From: Lunularia cruciata
Taxonomy: Eukaryota; Streptophyta; Marchantiopsida; Lunulariales; Lunulariaceae
DNA length: 64,000 nucleotides
Reading direction: 5' to 3'
Assembly (NCBI GenBank): GCA_948567375.1
Contig: OX419761.1
Location: forward strand, 30,258,501-30,322,500
Part shown: piece by piece, positions 1-13,300 of the stretch
Position numbering within the stretch: the stretch's first letter is position 1
Layout of the letters: each line of letters opens with the position of its first letter
The notes under the pieces: generated by a model
Database searches by the model: none
The model's input: the letters and a program-made list of their open reading frames with translations, nothing else
Told to the model about the DNA's origin: nothing
Program-made: the position numbers and the translations under genes

Positions 1-628
1 GTAAACTAGAGTCTTTTCTCCTTTTGGTTTCATTGGGAGCTTGTTAATTGCACACTTTTGCGCCAGTCATGGGTGCCTTCGAACCCTATTTATTTCTTGG
101 TCGCTTGTGATTTTTTCCTTTTTGCACTTAGTTGTGCCTTGTACTCCTCTCCCCTTTGTTTCTTTAATTTTTTTTACATATATAAATAAAAATAAGGCTC
201 ACATTTCCGGATTGCCTTGAAATATTCAGGTGATAGATTGAAGGATGATCAGAGATAAAACCCAAAAGTTTAAATCGTACTAAACTGAAAAATTAAATCA
301 AAACTTGGAAAACAAAGTACTGAAGCGCAGGAGCAGACAGGTATCATATTTTCCGTTTCACCTAACTGTCTAGGCCGTCCTTAAATCCTTAAAGGGAGAG
401 GATGAAAGCAGAAAACTCAAGGAAGTTTGCAATGAAATTGCCTTTAAACAGCAGATCAGTATTCTGTAACCTGGAAACGGATTCCGAGGTGACGATGAAA
501 TTCGACATGTCATCTGCACTAAAGCTGTAGAAGTTGAACGGATATATTCCCGACTGAGAGCTCAGCTATGAGAGTCCAATTTGTGCTTCTTGCACTTGTC
601 CTCGGTGCAACGTCAATTCTAGAGTGAT
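1..628. other. Upstream intergenic DNA, no gene seen
   Basis: No convincing reading frame, RNA gene or mobile-element coding sequence is visible. An AT-rich stretch near 170-195 could act as a TATA-like element, but nothing ties it to a gene. Confidence 0.4.
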
Positions 629-951
629 GAGACCGAGTTTCTTTGTGGGTATTTACTCCGTCAATCTTAACTCGTGAACGCTGGGCGTTCACGAGTAAAG
701 ATACTTCAGTTAGTCAGATTACTTTTATGAACATTGCGCAGTTTCTCCAAATTCAAGTTTTATTGTAAATGTACTTACTCCGTCAATCTTTACTCGTGAA
801 CGCCCAGAGACCGAGTTTCTTTGTGGGTATTTACTCCGTCAATCTTAACTCGTGAACGCTGGGCGTTCACGAGTACAGATACTTCAGTTAGTCAGATTAC
901 TTTTATGAACATCGCGCAGTTTCTCCAAATTCAAGTTTTATTGTAAATGTA
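629..951. repeat. Direct duplication (145 bp, twice) with internal hairpins
   Basis: Bases 629-773 and 807-951 are the same 145-bp sequence with two visible mismatches, separated by 33 bp. Each copy holds a perfect 11-bp inverted repeat with a 3-nt loop (arms 671-681 and 685-695 in the first copy). The 33-bp spacer repeats one arm with its flank, which begins ACTCCGTCAATCTT. The arms and the TACTCCGTC-like flank look like terminal repeats of a small Tc1/mariner-type MITE, but no complete element was delimited. Confidence 0.75.
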
Positions 952-1332
952 TCCAAGCTTTCGTACGAGATCGGAAGATAATTTTACGCGTCGCACAGTC
1001 GGGTCGGTTCCGGGAAGCTTAGACGAGAGATAAGTGCATTACTTTCTTGGCGTGAACATCGATTTACCTGCGATGCATGCAAGTGGAAGCTTGTAAATTG
1101 ATGGCAGGTTCCTCGACCTGTGCACAAACTACGGGGTCGAATTTCGATCATTTGGATATTGATGTGTAGCCGTGATCAATGTCGCAAGTCTTGGACCTTG
1201 AGTGCCTTTCAGATGGTGTGGGAAGTTGGAAAGAGAGAAGAAGCTGAGAGTTCGCATCTGTATGCGAACCACGCTCACATGAGTGCCGATATCTGCATCT
1301 GCTAATTAGTAAATAATATCCGCAAATTCAAG
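952..1332 (+). promoter_or_regulatory. Probable promoter / 5' UTR region of the giant gene
   Basis: This stretch sits between the duplicated repeat and the first in-frame ATG of the large gene. A 61-codon open frame at 1120-1305 has no recognisable product and may be leader or chance. No clear TATA box was found, so the transcription start is unknown. An additional 5' exon here cannot be excluded. Confidence 0.3.
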
Positions 1333-4300
1333 ATGCGAGAGGAAGCTGGGCCTTGTTCTTCATGTCTGAACGATGGTCCAAGGGGCAGTGGAAAAACTGG
1401 GAGTAGGATAATGAAAGAGGTCAAGACTATGCACTGCCCTTACATCTCCAACAGCTACGACGATCCCATGCCACAATACATTAGTCCTGAACTCGTGGAG
1501 TTGATAGCTCAAAACGCGCCGCTTGAACTGGATGTGTTTGAGAGGTCTAGTCAGGAATGTAGACGGTCTCCGAGCGGCAGGAAGACCTTGCAAGAAAGTG
1601 TGGAAGGGTTCAGAAAAGGTGAACAACAGAAATTTGAGGGGGCTTATGCACATGATGCACTAATACCTTCTGTGAGTGCGCGCAGCAGTAATAAAAAACA
1701 ATATATGAGTGGAGATCGACACAGTTGCCCAGAGATGACCTGGAACTACTACGATAGAGCAGATAGCCGAGCACAGAATGTAAAGAATGCGAAGAGAAAG
1801 AGACCAAAAAGCACTGATGCTCGCAAGTCATGGTCCAGAGATGCGCAAACTCCAATCCAAATAGGGTCCAGTAAAGAGAATCACAACAAGTATAGTATTA
1901 CGGGTTCCACAGCTGACGAAGTTGTTTCGTCTCCAAATTCAGTTGGTCCTGTATCTTCGAGCATTGGTCGCGTACAAGAGGTGTCCGGTATCCCGTCCTC
2001 TGCCCCTGCCCCTGCCCCTGCCGTACCGATAGCGAACTACGAGACAGACGCTTTAATTGCGAAGCCCTGGAGACATGGCATGAAAAAGGTCAAGCGTGCA
2101 GTCACGAAACAAAATCCGATGGAAACGTTATCCTCCAGAAGGAAACTGGATGTTGACCCAAGGAAACAGAATGAGGTACGGAAACTGTTGGCTAGCTACT
2201 CTAGGCCCCTTCATGTTTACCATACATAAGTTTCACGTTCCCCCTAGCACGTGAAACCTGCAAGCTGCGGCTATGCCGATTTGTGGTATTCAATTAGCTT
2301 GAAAACATTGATGATTAACCTTGAAAACGTTGATAAGCTTGATTTGTGGAAGATCATGTATATTTTTCTATTTGCTGATGGATATCGGAAAACGTGGTCC
2401 ACAGGTGAAACAGTACATGAAAACCAAATTAGCGCAAAGGAAGAAGGAACAACAAATGCAGAAGGCCAGAGCAGATGCCCTTCTGGCTGCCCGGAAGGAG
2501 AAACAGCGAAAATTGGACCAAGAGTGTCAAGCGTTGCTTAAATTGTAAGCATATCCTCTCTGTATCACTATCCTGTTTGTTTTAGTCAATATTATTTTGA
2601 AAGATCACATGATATTTACTTCACTTATCACAACCTTATCGATCTCTGTACTATAACGAAGCTTATAGAACTGACAGAGACTATTGAAGTCTCATCGCTA
2701 TCCCGGGGGTCAAACACCGAGCATAAATGAGAGCATAAACGGGACTAAGGAGCTCACATCTTTTGGGTTACGGAGAACTGAAACATGCAGTCGTTGGATT
2801 CGATAGGGTCTTCTGATGGTAAAAGGTCGTGCGGACTTGTTGCATGACTAGGGGTGAAGGTTGTGCAGAATCCACGGGTTCTTTGTGACGTAAATTCTAT
2901 AGTTGTAACAACCGATAAACGCATGAATGGAGCTGATAATAAGCCGCAGAGATGTAGGAATTACATGATTCCTTGCTGTGTAGCGATTACTTGACTCCGC
3001 TATCTCTGCAAGCAGACAGGCAGCTGAAGCTCAGCAAAAGCTATCCCCCAGACCAGCCTGGATCTCTGAGTACGTCACACTTGCTGAGACGTTCCGTCCT
3101 TGGTCGAGTTCCTCCACAGGTGACTTGCCTCTCCCCAAGATTCCACGAAATCAGGAGCCCGTACTTCTGGACCTGTACACCTCGAGATCGACATATGAAG
3201 CCGCTGCACAGCGGTCCATCTTCACTGGAAGATGTGAACAGTCAAGTTTAACGAAGTCAGGAACAAAGAGTCGATCTAAGAAGACAAAAGCAAGAAATGG
3301 AGAAAAATTGCGAGCGAAAACCATGTCCTCAGATATGTTCGACATGGCTTCCCCTGGCACTCATCCATTTCATTCCTTGCAACCACAGACTTCCCCTCAG
3401 AAAAAGACGTCTCTCGCAAGAAGGGCTAAATGGAAGGCTAAGGGAAAATCTCCCAGGAAATGCAACCCGGAAAGTGTATATAGGCTTCAATGGCCACTAA
3501 CATGTTCATCAGGACCGGTATAATTTCTTGCTCTTTCTAATCATGTCAACTATTCTGCGAGCTTTAATCAACCAGATTCTTTCTGCTTACTATACGCCTG
3601 TAGGCTTTCAGAAGAGTAACTACCAAACGATTCACAAACTTGGTGTGTTTGTCTCTTCCAGTATCTAGTCCTGGTTGATAATTGAATGTATGATGTGGAG
3701 CGCATCATTTTGTTGAACAAGTCTACGCACATAGATCTGGAAAAGTAAAAGGACAGGAGTTTTAGTCAGCAGCTTCGGAGTTTATAGGCTGTGCTTCACG
3801 ACTAGTAGTATTTGTGCAAGATGATGATTCCTTTTATCCGTGATGCTTGTCGGAACAAATCTGTTGACAAGATGGCAAACCGGAGTATCGTAAGGAGGAG
3901 CGTACGCACAACAAACACTGGGGCCTCTCACAAAGAAACTGGAGCTCAAACGAAGAAACGCAGTACAGGCCCTTCGCAGAGCGGCTTCATTAATCTCCTG
4001 CATCAGGATGATTGCTACGTGATCTCAGCGCTCAAAGACCTTGAAGGAAGCTCCCGTACCAGTTCTGACATCAAACGCCTCAAGACAACAACTTTTGGGG
4101 GTGAAACATTGTCTTCTGAAGCAGAATGTGCTCTTAAGAGAAAGAACTCCACGCCGAAGCAGTTAAACCGGGAACTTGAAGCTCTTAGCTCCAAGGAGCT
4201 TTCGCCTCAGGATGTAGGAAAACTAGTGCATTTCGGGGCCTGTGCTGGATACAGGAAAGAAACGGTGGGGACGTGCCATGAATCGCTTGTCTCAAGAGAG

Positions 4301-7300
4301 GAACCTCATAGGTCCACAGGACATGCTCCAACAAGTCCTGTGCATCAACGGAGGAAAAAGAGACATACGTCTCATAGTCCTCGCACACTCATCGACCAAC
4401 GGGCTTCGAAAGTGTTCCACTGTAGAAAGAATGAGTTGCTTAGTCCTCGTAATGACATGAGGAGTGATAGCAACGCGCACCTTGTCGACTCTAACAGGAG
4501 TGAGCCTTCCAGTCCTCGTAAACATTCGTGGGATGAAACCATTACTCCACGAGTTCTCCCATTGAAGGGGCCTGATTCGATCAGTCAACGCAATCACTCG
4601 ACGAACGAGGGCAGCGCAGACGTTCTAGACTTTAACCGGAGAGACCTTTTCAGTCCTTGTGAACACATAAAGGATGAAGGCAATACTCCACGAGTTCTTC
4701 AATTTAAGAGCACTGAGTCGCTCAGTCCTCGTAAGCAGTGGAAGGAAGAATTTAGCCCACAAGATCCTCACCATTACAGGAGCGCCTCTATCAGCCCTTG
4801 TGAAAACTTGTCTCTAAGAGGCAATGACAAACCACAGATACTGCAGTCAATACCCGATGAGTTGCCCAGTCCTTGTACAGACCTGAGGGATGAAGTTACA
4901 TTAAAACATGTACGTACTACGACGTTTGATAACGTCAACGAGACTAATAAACATGAAACACAAGCCATGCGAAAGGAGAGAATGCATCTGCTAAGGAGTT
5001 TAGCCGAGCAGCTGGTGAAGCGTGTGGATGCAGCCTGCGCTGAGAAGAAGCTTCAGGACTCCACCCAAATACTTTCCCATCCTACGGTGAAACCTCTTGT
5101 AGATATTGATTTGCCTTCGAATCAGCAGGGTGGTTACTCTTCTAAGGATGACGGTATCCAGTTAGAGCTGAAGGTTTACAATCAGTCCACCCAAACTAAC
5201 ATTCTTCATCATGGAGATCTCAGTGAACTAGAGCAGGCTGGCTGTGACATTGACGGATTGAAAAAGGGAAAGAGGATGTCGGAGCTGATTTCAAAAATCA
5301 ATCAGCAACCAAAAGATTCTCATGCAGGAAGCAATAGGCTACTAGATCTCCTTGCAGGCAGAGACTTATGTCCTCGAGAATCAGACAAGATGGATAAGGG
5401 CATGACTAAGAAAACTCCTTACGCGTGCTCCAGTAATGGTCCATACTCACCTCCTACGGACTCAAGTAGTCCCCTCATTCTACCGTCAGGTACAAAATAT
5501 CTCATGGAGAGGATGAAGCACAACAAAAATGTGGAAAAGCCGGCACGGAAAAGGCAGAAAGAAGCATGGGCATTGCCTGCAGAAGACATTCACAGCGTCA
5601 TCAACCTGTACACTCAACGTTGGATTTCCAGAGAGAGGAAGAAAAGTCGAGCTAAATGCGACCATACGCAGATTGGTCACGGTGAGCTGGAGGAGGAAAC
5701 ATCTACCCAATCGAGACCGGGTACACCACTCACTGAACATGCACCAGAGAAGCATAAATTTATGTTTGGGTCGGCCCCAGAATCCAGTGAGTTGGAAAAT
5801 GCGGACCCTCATCTCAAAGTCGATGAGTCAGACTGTATCACAGCCATGAAGTCCCTTGACACATATGGCGCGCACATTGAAGTATCTCAAAATGTTCCCG
5901 TTGCTCTTATCATGCAAGTTAGCTCTACCGAGAATTGTGCAGATACAGAGTCCCTTCTGCAAAAGTCGATATCCGCAACCACAATCAACCCAAAGACCGC
6001 AGAAAATTGTGGAACAAAGGAAGCGGCAGGTGTACGTCTGGAGGCCAGCTAGAAACTCATTTTAGATTCTCTTCGACGCATAAGTGCTTTTATCAACCAG
6101 TGAACTGTGCTAATAACTACACTGAATTATCAACATAGCAAAGTGTAGAAATCCGGATTCATATCCGTCTAAACTACGGTTGCTCCCAGTGGCGATAGTC
6201 AAGAGAAGCTAAACATTTTGAGTTTCTTATTCACTAGCAACCATATAGTGTAAGGCCTTTGAACGTCCAAAAGAGCGAGTCCGTTTATGCTGAACATGAC
6301 TTAAATGTAAATCTGTTTGTTTGTTTCGATCACTCGGGATAGACACCTTGAAGTGAGCGCAGCATTACCTGAATTTCAGGTGACACAGAAGCAAGAAAGA
6401 CAGAAGTGACTCTAGTGCAGATTGGACAAATGAAGCTCTGTCAGTCGCCCACATCCTTCCATCTCAGGTAAAGAACAATGCATAAATTCACCAGTGGAAA
6501 TCACGTAGTAGTAATTAATTATACACCTCGCTTGTTTGAACATGTTGGCTTAAAGATTTTAAAATGCGTTATAGAAAGGAATCAAAACATGAACGGAACC
6601 TCGTAGGAAGCTGAGCACTCAGACCTTCCTCATGCTTTGCTTTGCTTTGGTCCGTTTAGTGCGTTGTTTGGTCTTGAACAGCATTGGTGAGCAGACACCG
6701 CAGGCAGTGATAATGTCCTAACATGATGAGTGGAGGTTCACAAGATCTTCCGGACTGATTACGGTGCGATTGCGTGCAGATTGGAGACGCAAAAGGCTGA
6801 TGAGAAATACGATAATGTTCCTGCAGACTCAGGAGGGACAGTCAAATCAGAGAGGGTACGATTACCTCCTGTATGGAGCGTTGGTTTGTACTGCATCTTG
6901 AGAAACAGTGTTCACTTTGTGTAACCAGCTAGTTACTTTGATTGCCCTTCTGCCTTCGTGGGACTTCTCACTTATTCGTCAATCTATGAAGGGTTAGTTA
7001 CGCGCCATCACAAGTAGTGGTTAAATTTGAGTGATTAAGATGGGGTTTTCAGTTTTGAGAATATATCCTTTCAGGTACAATGATGTTCCATCTAATTGGC
7101 AAATAGAACAGTAGTAGTCTGCATCTAAGCAAGGAATTGGCTCAAGAATCTGTTGCTGTAGAGCTACTGCGTTGAAGCTAACGACTCAGTTAGAGCAGGA
7201 AGTACGGAGGCTTTATCTTTTAGGATATTTGGGAACTTGCTGATGGGGGAAAGGTAACTTGGTCAGAGAAACTTGGCAGCAGTAGTTTGATGTCATTCGT

Positions 7301-10300
7301 ATCTTCTGAAAACAGATCGAAAATATTCCGCAAGATTCTTCCTTTTCGTTGGGTATCTCGTCCGGGAACATGGCAAGACAGGGCTCTATGGCTCCAATTG
7401 CTCCTATGAAGATCACCTACGCTCGCCGGTTTCGTTCCAAAACGGTGCCTGATGGTGCCAGTACAAGTGAAAGAATAGTTGTCGAGTTTCATCATGCGAA
7501 CGTGGAAGCTAGCAAAGTGGCAACAAAGGCAACCAAACGAAATGCAAGCCCGGAATTGATGTTATCTGGAGAGTCACTGTCGGAAACATCAACAACAAGT
7601 GCTCGGGTAAAGGGGCTTCAAGGACAGAGCTCGGAAATTGGACAATGTGCACGACGAAATCGTACATTGAATACTAGAGTGGAGTGTGAAGAGGTAAATC
7701 AAGCTGAGACCTTCGAGTCGAGAAACATTGTGGCATCAAATGTTCTGCCAGCAGCACCCTCCCAAGTGATTACCGGCTGCCCGGAGAAAGTCGATTCAGA
7801 TATGACTTGCTGCATAAGTGAAAGTGAGAGGACTGAAAGACTTGCAAGGATGATCTCTCTGACGGATCAATCTGAAGGGACTTTGCGACAATCCGTGACA
7901 GATGAACCTCCTTTTTTAGGTGAAGCAGTCAGCCTGGCAACGGAGAGCAAAGGTTTTAGTTCCATGATGGATCAAAATAAGGGAATGTTAGATTCTACAC
8001 TTACGCATCCATCCATTCTGTTGGACAAGCCGACCAACTTGAAGGTGCATACTGACTTCGAAAATGAAGAACTTCAAGCTGGCACAGTAAGAAAGTTACC
8101 AGAGAGGAAGCACAGTAGGAGCACAAATTCAAAAGCTCCCCCAAGTCACAGCAGGCTTTCTTCCACTACGACTATAAGTTCTCATATTGACAGGTCACTT
8201 TTATACGGTATGTCTTATGATCAGCCTTTAAATCTAAACTCATAAATTTTAAGATGGTTTGCCGACTACCATCACGTTCTTCACTCTTGTGAAACTCATC
8301 CTTTTTGAGCATACTTACTCCATCACACAATCGTGCAGAGAACAAAGTAGAGCTGCTCTTTGAATCCAAGGAGATTGAGCTAAATATGCAGCAGAACCAT
8401 GAGGGCACAGGAAATTGCCAGCAATTAGAGCGGCTTCCGGAAGCTGGTCCCGAGGTTCAGCTAGACATGCGGCAAAAGCTTGAAAACACCCGAGAATGGC
8501 AATTGACATCGAGACGTGATCAACTAGAGGCCGAGCTAAAGGTATGCGATGCCGATGTATTTTTATTATACTGCTCTTGGGGTTATTTTTCACCTGACAA
8601 CTGGGAAAATAGTTTCATCTTCCGTTCTAAACTCAGTTTGAATGTTTCAATTAATGACCGTGAGTGAGATGCAAACCCAGAAAATTTTCACATCTCATTA
8701 CAGCTGTCTGAAGAGCAGCTTTCAAATATCAAGGTCAGAAAGTTCAACTTTACTTACCTGAAATCACAGCCAGTCTCCAACTTAGTCTATTGCAAAACGT
8801 GTTAACAGTACTGAAAGTCCAGCCCAATATACTGTTGCTGGTAGATTCTCTTCTTCCCGCTATATACCAGAGATAAAACAAGATGGAAAAGTTACCTCAT
8901 TACATCCATCCTTGCTGCATAGGACAGAAACTTGATACCGAGATAAAGAAAACAAGGGCAAGGCTTCAATCGAACCAGTCTTTTTTCGGGACCAAAGGAC
9001 GAAAATGCGACCAACGTACTGCACCAGCTGCAGCTGAACAGGGAGTAAGAGCTTTCCTAGAATTAAATGCTAGCACTAAACTTGGAGAATCGGTAACAAG
9101 CAAATTTGGTGCTTCTCCTATATCTGTAAGCCATGTGTGCTCTGATTCTGGCAAAAAAAATCCCCACTCCTTGTTTTCAGCATCGACCTCAGCTCCTCGT
9201 AGGAGTTTTGGTAGAAGATTTGCAAACTCCATATATTCTGACTCATTTGTGACCGAGGACATCGAGATTGAGGAAGAGGGTAAAAATTCAAAAAATTTGG
9301 ATTTGATTGCTGGTACCATGGGAAAAACAGATGGGGATCCGAGCAATCTGATATCAATGGGGCCCAAATGCTTGAGTGAAGTATCCAAACCCAAAGACCA
9401 ATCTCCCAGTAATCTGTATGACCCTGGTAAGGAAATATCAGAAGAAGAACACCTGAAGTGCAGAACCGAAGATGAGGTCATTAGCGAGGGATCAGAGCAC
9501 AGCACAGGGCGAATACCATGGACAAAGTTCCGTAGGACACTACAGAGTGAAAGAGAAGAAGGGATCCTGGGGTATATTCCGTACATCCCTTTCACACTGA
9601 AAACTAGTTCTTTGAGATTTGTGAAGGACGAGGATGTTGATCTCGAATTACAGGAATTAGAACCAAACTGGCAGCAACGAGGAGACGAAGGAGTCTTGTC
9701 CAGCGGGCTTCTCCCCGCTGTTAACCCTCAGTTAGAAGTAGGTAAAAGATTTGCAAACTGCGGGAAGGACCTGCCATGCGAAGAGAAAACATTTGCTGCT
9801 TGGAAGATCGATTCTGGATCCCCTCATAAAGAAATAAATCAAGGAGGTTCTGCAGTGGAAAGAGAGTTCGTAGTGAGGTTGAGAAGTGGAATCTGCAGTA
9901 AAAGCTCGTCTTTCTCATGTGTTACATCATTGCACGACACAGGAAGTATAAGTCGGGGAATGGATGGAGATAATAAAACAGGAGATAAAGAAGCGGTTTC
10001 TCTCGTCGACGCAATAGCAGCTGAAGATGAGGCAGTTGCAGGGCATGAAGAGAAGTGTACACAGAGATTGAGTGAAGGTGACCAAGTACATGGTGCACAT
10101 ACTCTAATAGGATCTACCCGTATTGAAGTTCCTTCGAAGGTTCCGACATTTTCAAGGGTGTCTGAAGATGGGATGGTTGATCATGTGTTTGGAGATTCAA
10201 CATCCAGCACAAGGCGAGGAGGTACCATACCCACACTTTCACCATCAACCAGCGTAATTAATATTGTCCCGAATCTTCAGTTGCCCCATTTGTCTCATAG

Positions 10301-13300
10301 ATTCGCAGAGTTGAAGAACTTACTTGAAGATACATCGTCAAGGTCAGAAGATGGCAAGAAAGAGATGGGTAGTTTTCGTGCAGGGGAGATCAACACTTCC
10401 CCACAGTTGGCCCAAGCACCAGACGCAGAGATGAAGGTTGACGAAGTGGTGGAACGCTCACAATCGAGCTCAAGACGCAGAAAAAAACTTTGGTGTAAGG
10501 CTAGTAGGATCGACAGCAATACTTGCCACGGAAGGGAGCAATTCTCCTGCGAGCACTCAGAGATTTCCGACCTCATCAAAGAATCAACATGGAGATTAAA
10601 GGATGGAGAGAAAGAGGAAAGTAAGACCAGTGCAAGTAACATCAATTGTTGCTTTAAGTTCGATGAATCTCCACAACTACCTGCAGCATACAACAACATG
10701 GTGGGGCAGTCAATTTCGAACTCAAGTCATGGAGAAGCGCAAATGAGTAAGAATATAGACGCTTGCATCAGCTTTAACCTTCAGTATCCTCGAGTTCCCG
10801 AGCACATATCAGATGTTGGTCAGGCCGATGAAGATTCACAATCAAGCTCGAGAGATGGAAGGAGAAATGTGAATATGGTTCTAACAGGTGAGATTAGCTC
10901 TAGCTCCAAGATCTTACAGGTACTAGACAAAACTGCGTATGAATCACCCTTTGAGCACAAGGTATGTGTGACTATAAGTGGTAGTAAGCATAGACCGATA
11001 ATCTCGGGAGATGCTTTCTGCGAAGAAATTGAATCAGACGACAGCGAGACACTCCAAACCGTCGCTGGCACAGGTAGCCTCCAGAGCCAGGATATTCTGG
11101 GTTCTGAGAGTGGCCCAGGGAGGCGGTTATGGAGGGAATCGTCCAAATCCCTCCGGAGTGTAGCTATAGAAACAGAGAAAGCACAGCCGTTGCTTGAGAG
11201 ACAGATATGGTCGTTGAAACATTCAGGGGAGGTATCTATCACTGAGGACGCACTAACTGTGCAGCTTTTACTAGATGACAAAGGAAGTTGTGATAGTGCT
11301 ACGAATATTGCCGCAGATTCTATTCATACTGCACCACTCTTTGAGGACTGCTTTGCCCTCACATCTGGAGCAAGGCTTGGGAGGACACAGCAGCAGACCG
11401 CAAGTGAAGAGATCAACCCAATCTGCCATCAGCAGGCTACAGCATCTCCCCTTTGCATGACGGGGGACATCAATAATGATGACATCTTAGAGGTCAATTC
11501 AGCTCTCTCGAATGCAGGGAATGAAAGAATTGATGAACCTGGGATAACAGGATTGTCATTTCGTAATGATTCTCTATCTCAGAACTGTGCCAACAGCACC
11601 GTAAGCTCTCCTTTGATAAGCCTCGGCCGTCCTCGTGATTGTGGCAGCAAGATGGTGAAGGCTCTAACAAAATTATCAACGCCTGTTCTTGAAAGCACAG
11701 GAGGATCAGATACAGAATCTCAGGAGGATCTCCTTACAAATTCGGACAATGAAGAGATATGCCTTCGTGTCGTCCAAAAGTCTTATATAGGTCCTCGCGC
11801 AGGCATTCTAGATGATCTTGAAGTTGCTCTGAAGACTTCTGAGGAGAAGGGGGACGAGCTCAGGGATAACCTTGTAAAACTATGCCAGGAAAATCAAGTA
11901 CAGCACTCAGAGACACAGAGGAGTAACTCCCCTCCACAAAACTTTCCTTCAAAGGATCCACAGAAGTTTCTAGGTGCTCGAAAAGGACCTGATATCATTT
12001 TGAGCAGGAACATTATACATGAGAAGTTTACTTCAAGCATGCCTGAGGTTATTGATGCCTTCCTCACGGCACCTCCAGACTTGGATCCTGCGCGCAGATT
12101 CGCTGACCAGAAGTTTCAGAGATCAAGCTCTGTTGAGAAGGTTGAGCACAAGGAAGCTGGAAACAGCATTAGCGTTGAGAAAGGAACTTGGGAGAGGCTG
12201 AACCTTTCAGCTGTCACTCCAGATGCACCAAACCCTCTTGGTAAAATGTCAGGTATGGAAACCGACATCACAGAGGAAACCGAATCCACGGGTGAAAACA
12301 TGGAACTTAAGGATTTCCGGGAAAAGAATAGGTACGGTAACATTGGTCTTGTCGCGCACACAGTTGAGTCACGTAGTTTGGATGAAATTCAGCGTAGAGA
12401 ACGACGCAAGGCCCGCTCTCCTGTTCACTCTGGACAAATTATGACAGGTGCTTGTATAACGAGTACAAGAGCTGCAAGTGATGCCGAGTGGACAAGTAGC
12501 AGTCAACTTGCGAAAGGAACAAGGCATAAAGATCTGTTGGAGTCTTCACCTAGACAACCACTGAATCTATTCCCATCCCTGTACTTTAATGAAGAGAGAA
12601 AGATAGTGTATACTCCTGAAGAGTCAAACGTGAGAGGGGAATTAGAACATACTGGATCCGAGCAAGATGAAAAGCTGGAAAGAGATGTGGATTACCTCTT
12701 GACTAAGGAGGTTCCAGCAGGAAGGATGGAGTTTAGTTCACCCCTTCCTCAGGTCGAACCTTGCTCAAAAACTTCTGTAAAACCGTGTGGTGTGGATGAG
12801 GGATTATCGACTGTGGCCCTCTGTCGTCCTCGGGAACAAGTTCGTTTTGGGAGTTGTGATACCCCTGTGGACAAACAATTGAGAAGTAACTTAACCAAGT
12901 CTAGTGATGAAGTTGAAAATGTGTCACAAGTTGTGCAGAGGAATGATGAGGTACACAAAGTCCGAAAGATGCCTCCACATTCTCCAGCATATCTAACAGA
13001 ACTACCTTCTATTTCTGGTGCGACTGAGAGTTGCAGCCCCTCTGCAGCTTTTACATCCCCTCGAACTGATAACCTGGACATTTTTGTCAGTAGAAAATAT
13101 ATGAAACTAGCGGATACCAATTACAGTTACGAACAGGAGTTGGAAGGGAGTAATAAAGAGCTCACGTGCGAACTTAGTACAGATTTCATAACTCAAAGCA
13201 TTGATACTGTTTGGGCTTCTTACGATGAAAGCACGGGAATGCCCGTCGCATTACCAGGACCAGCTGCTAGAAGTCGTCAGGCCGCTACTTATTCATCAAG

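Noticed and set aside
1120-1305. 61-codon open frame upstream of the giant gene
   Set aside because: No splice border joins it convincingly to exon 1 and it has no recognisable sequence. It could be leader.
8966-9595. 209-codon minus-strand open frame inside exon 11
   Set aside because: It is the antisense shadow of the long sense frame, which shows repeats and domain context. No domain is seen in the antisense translation.
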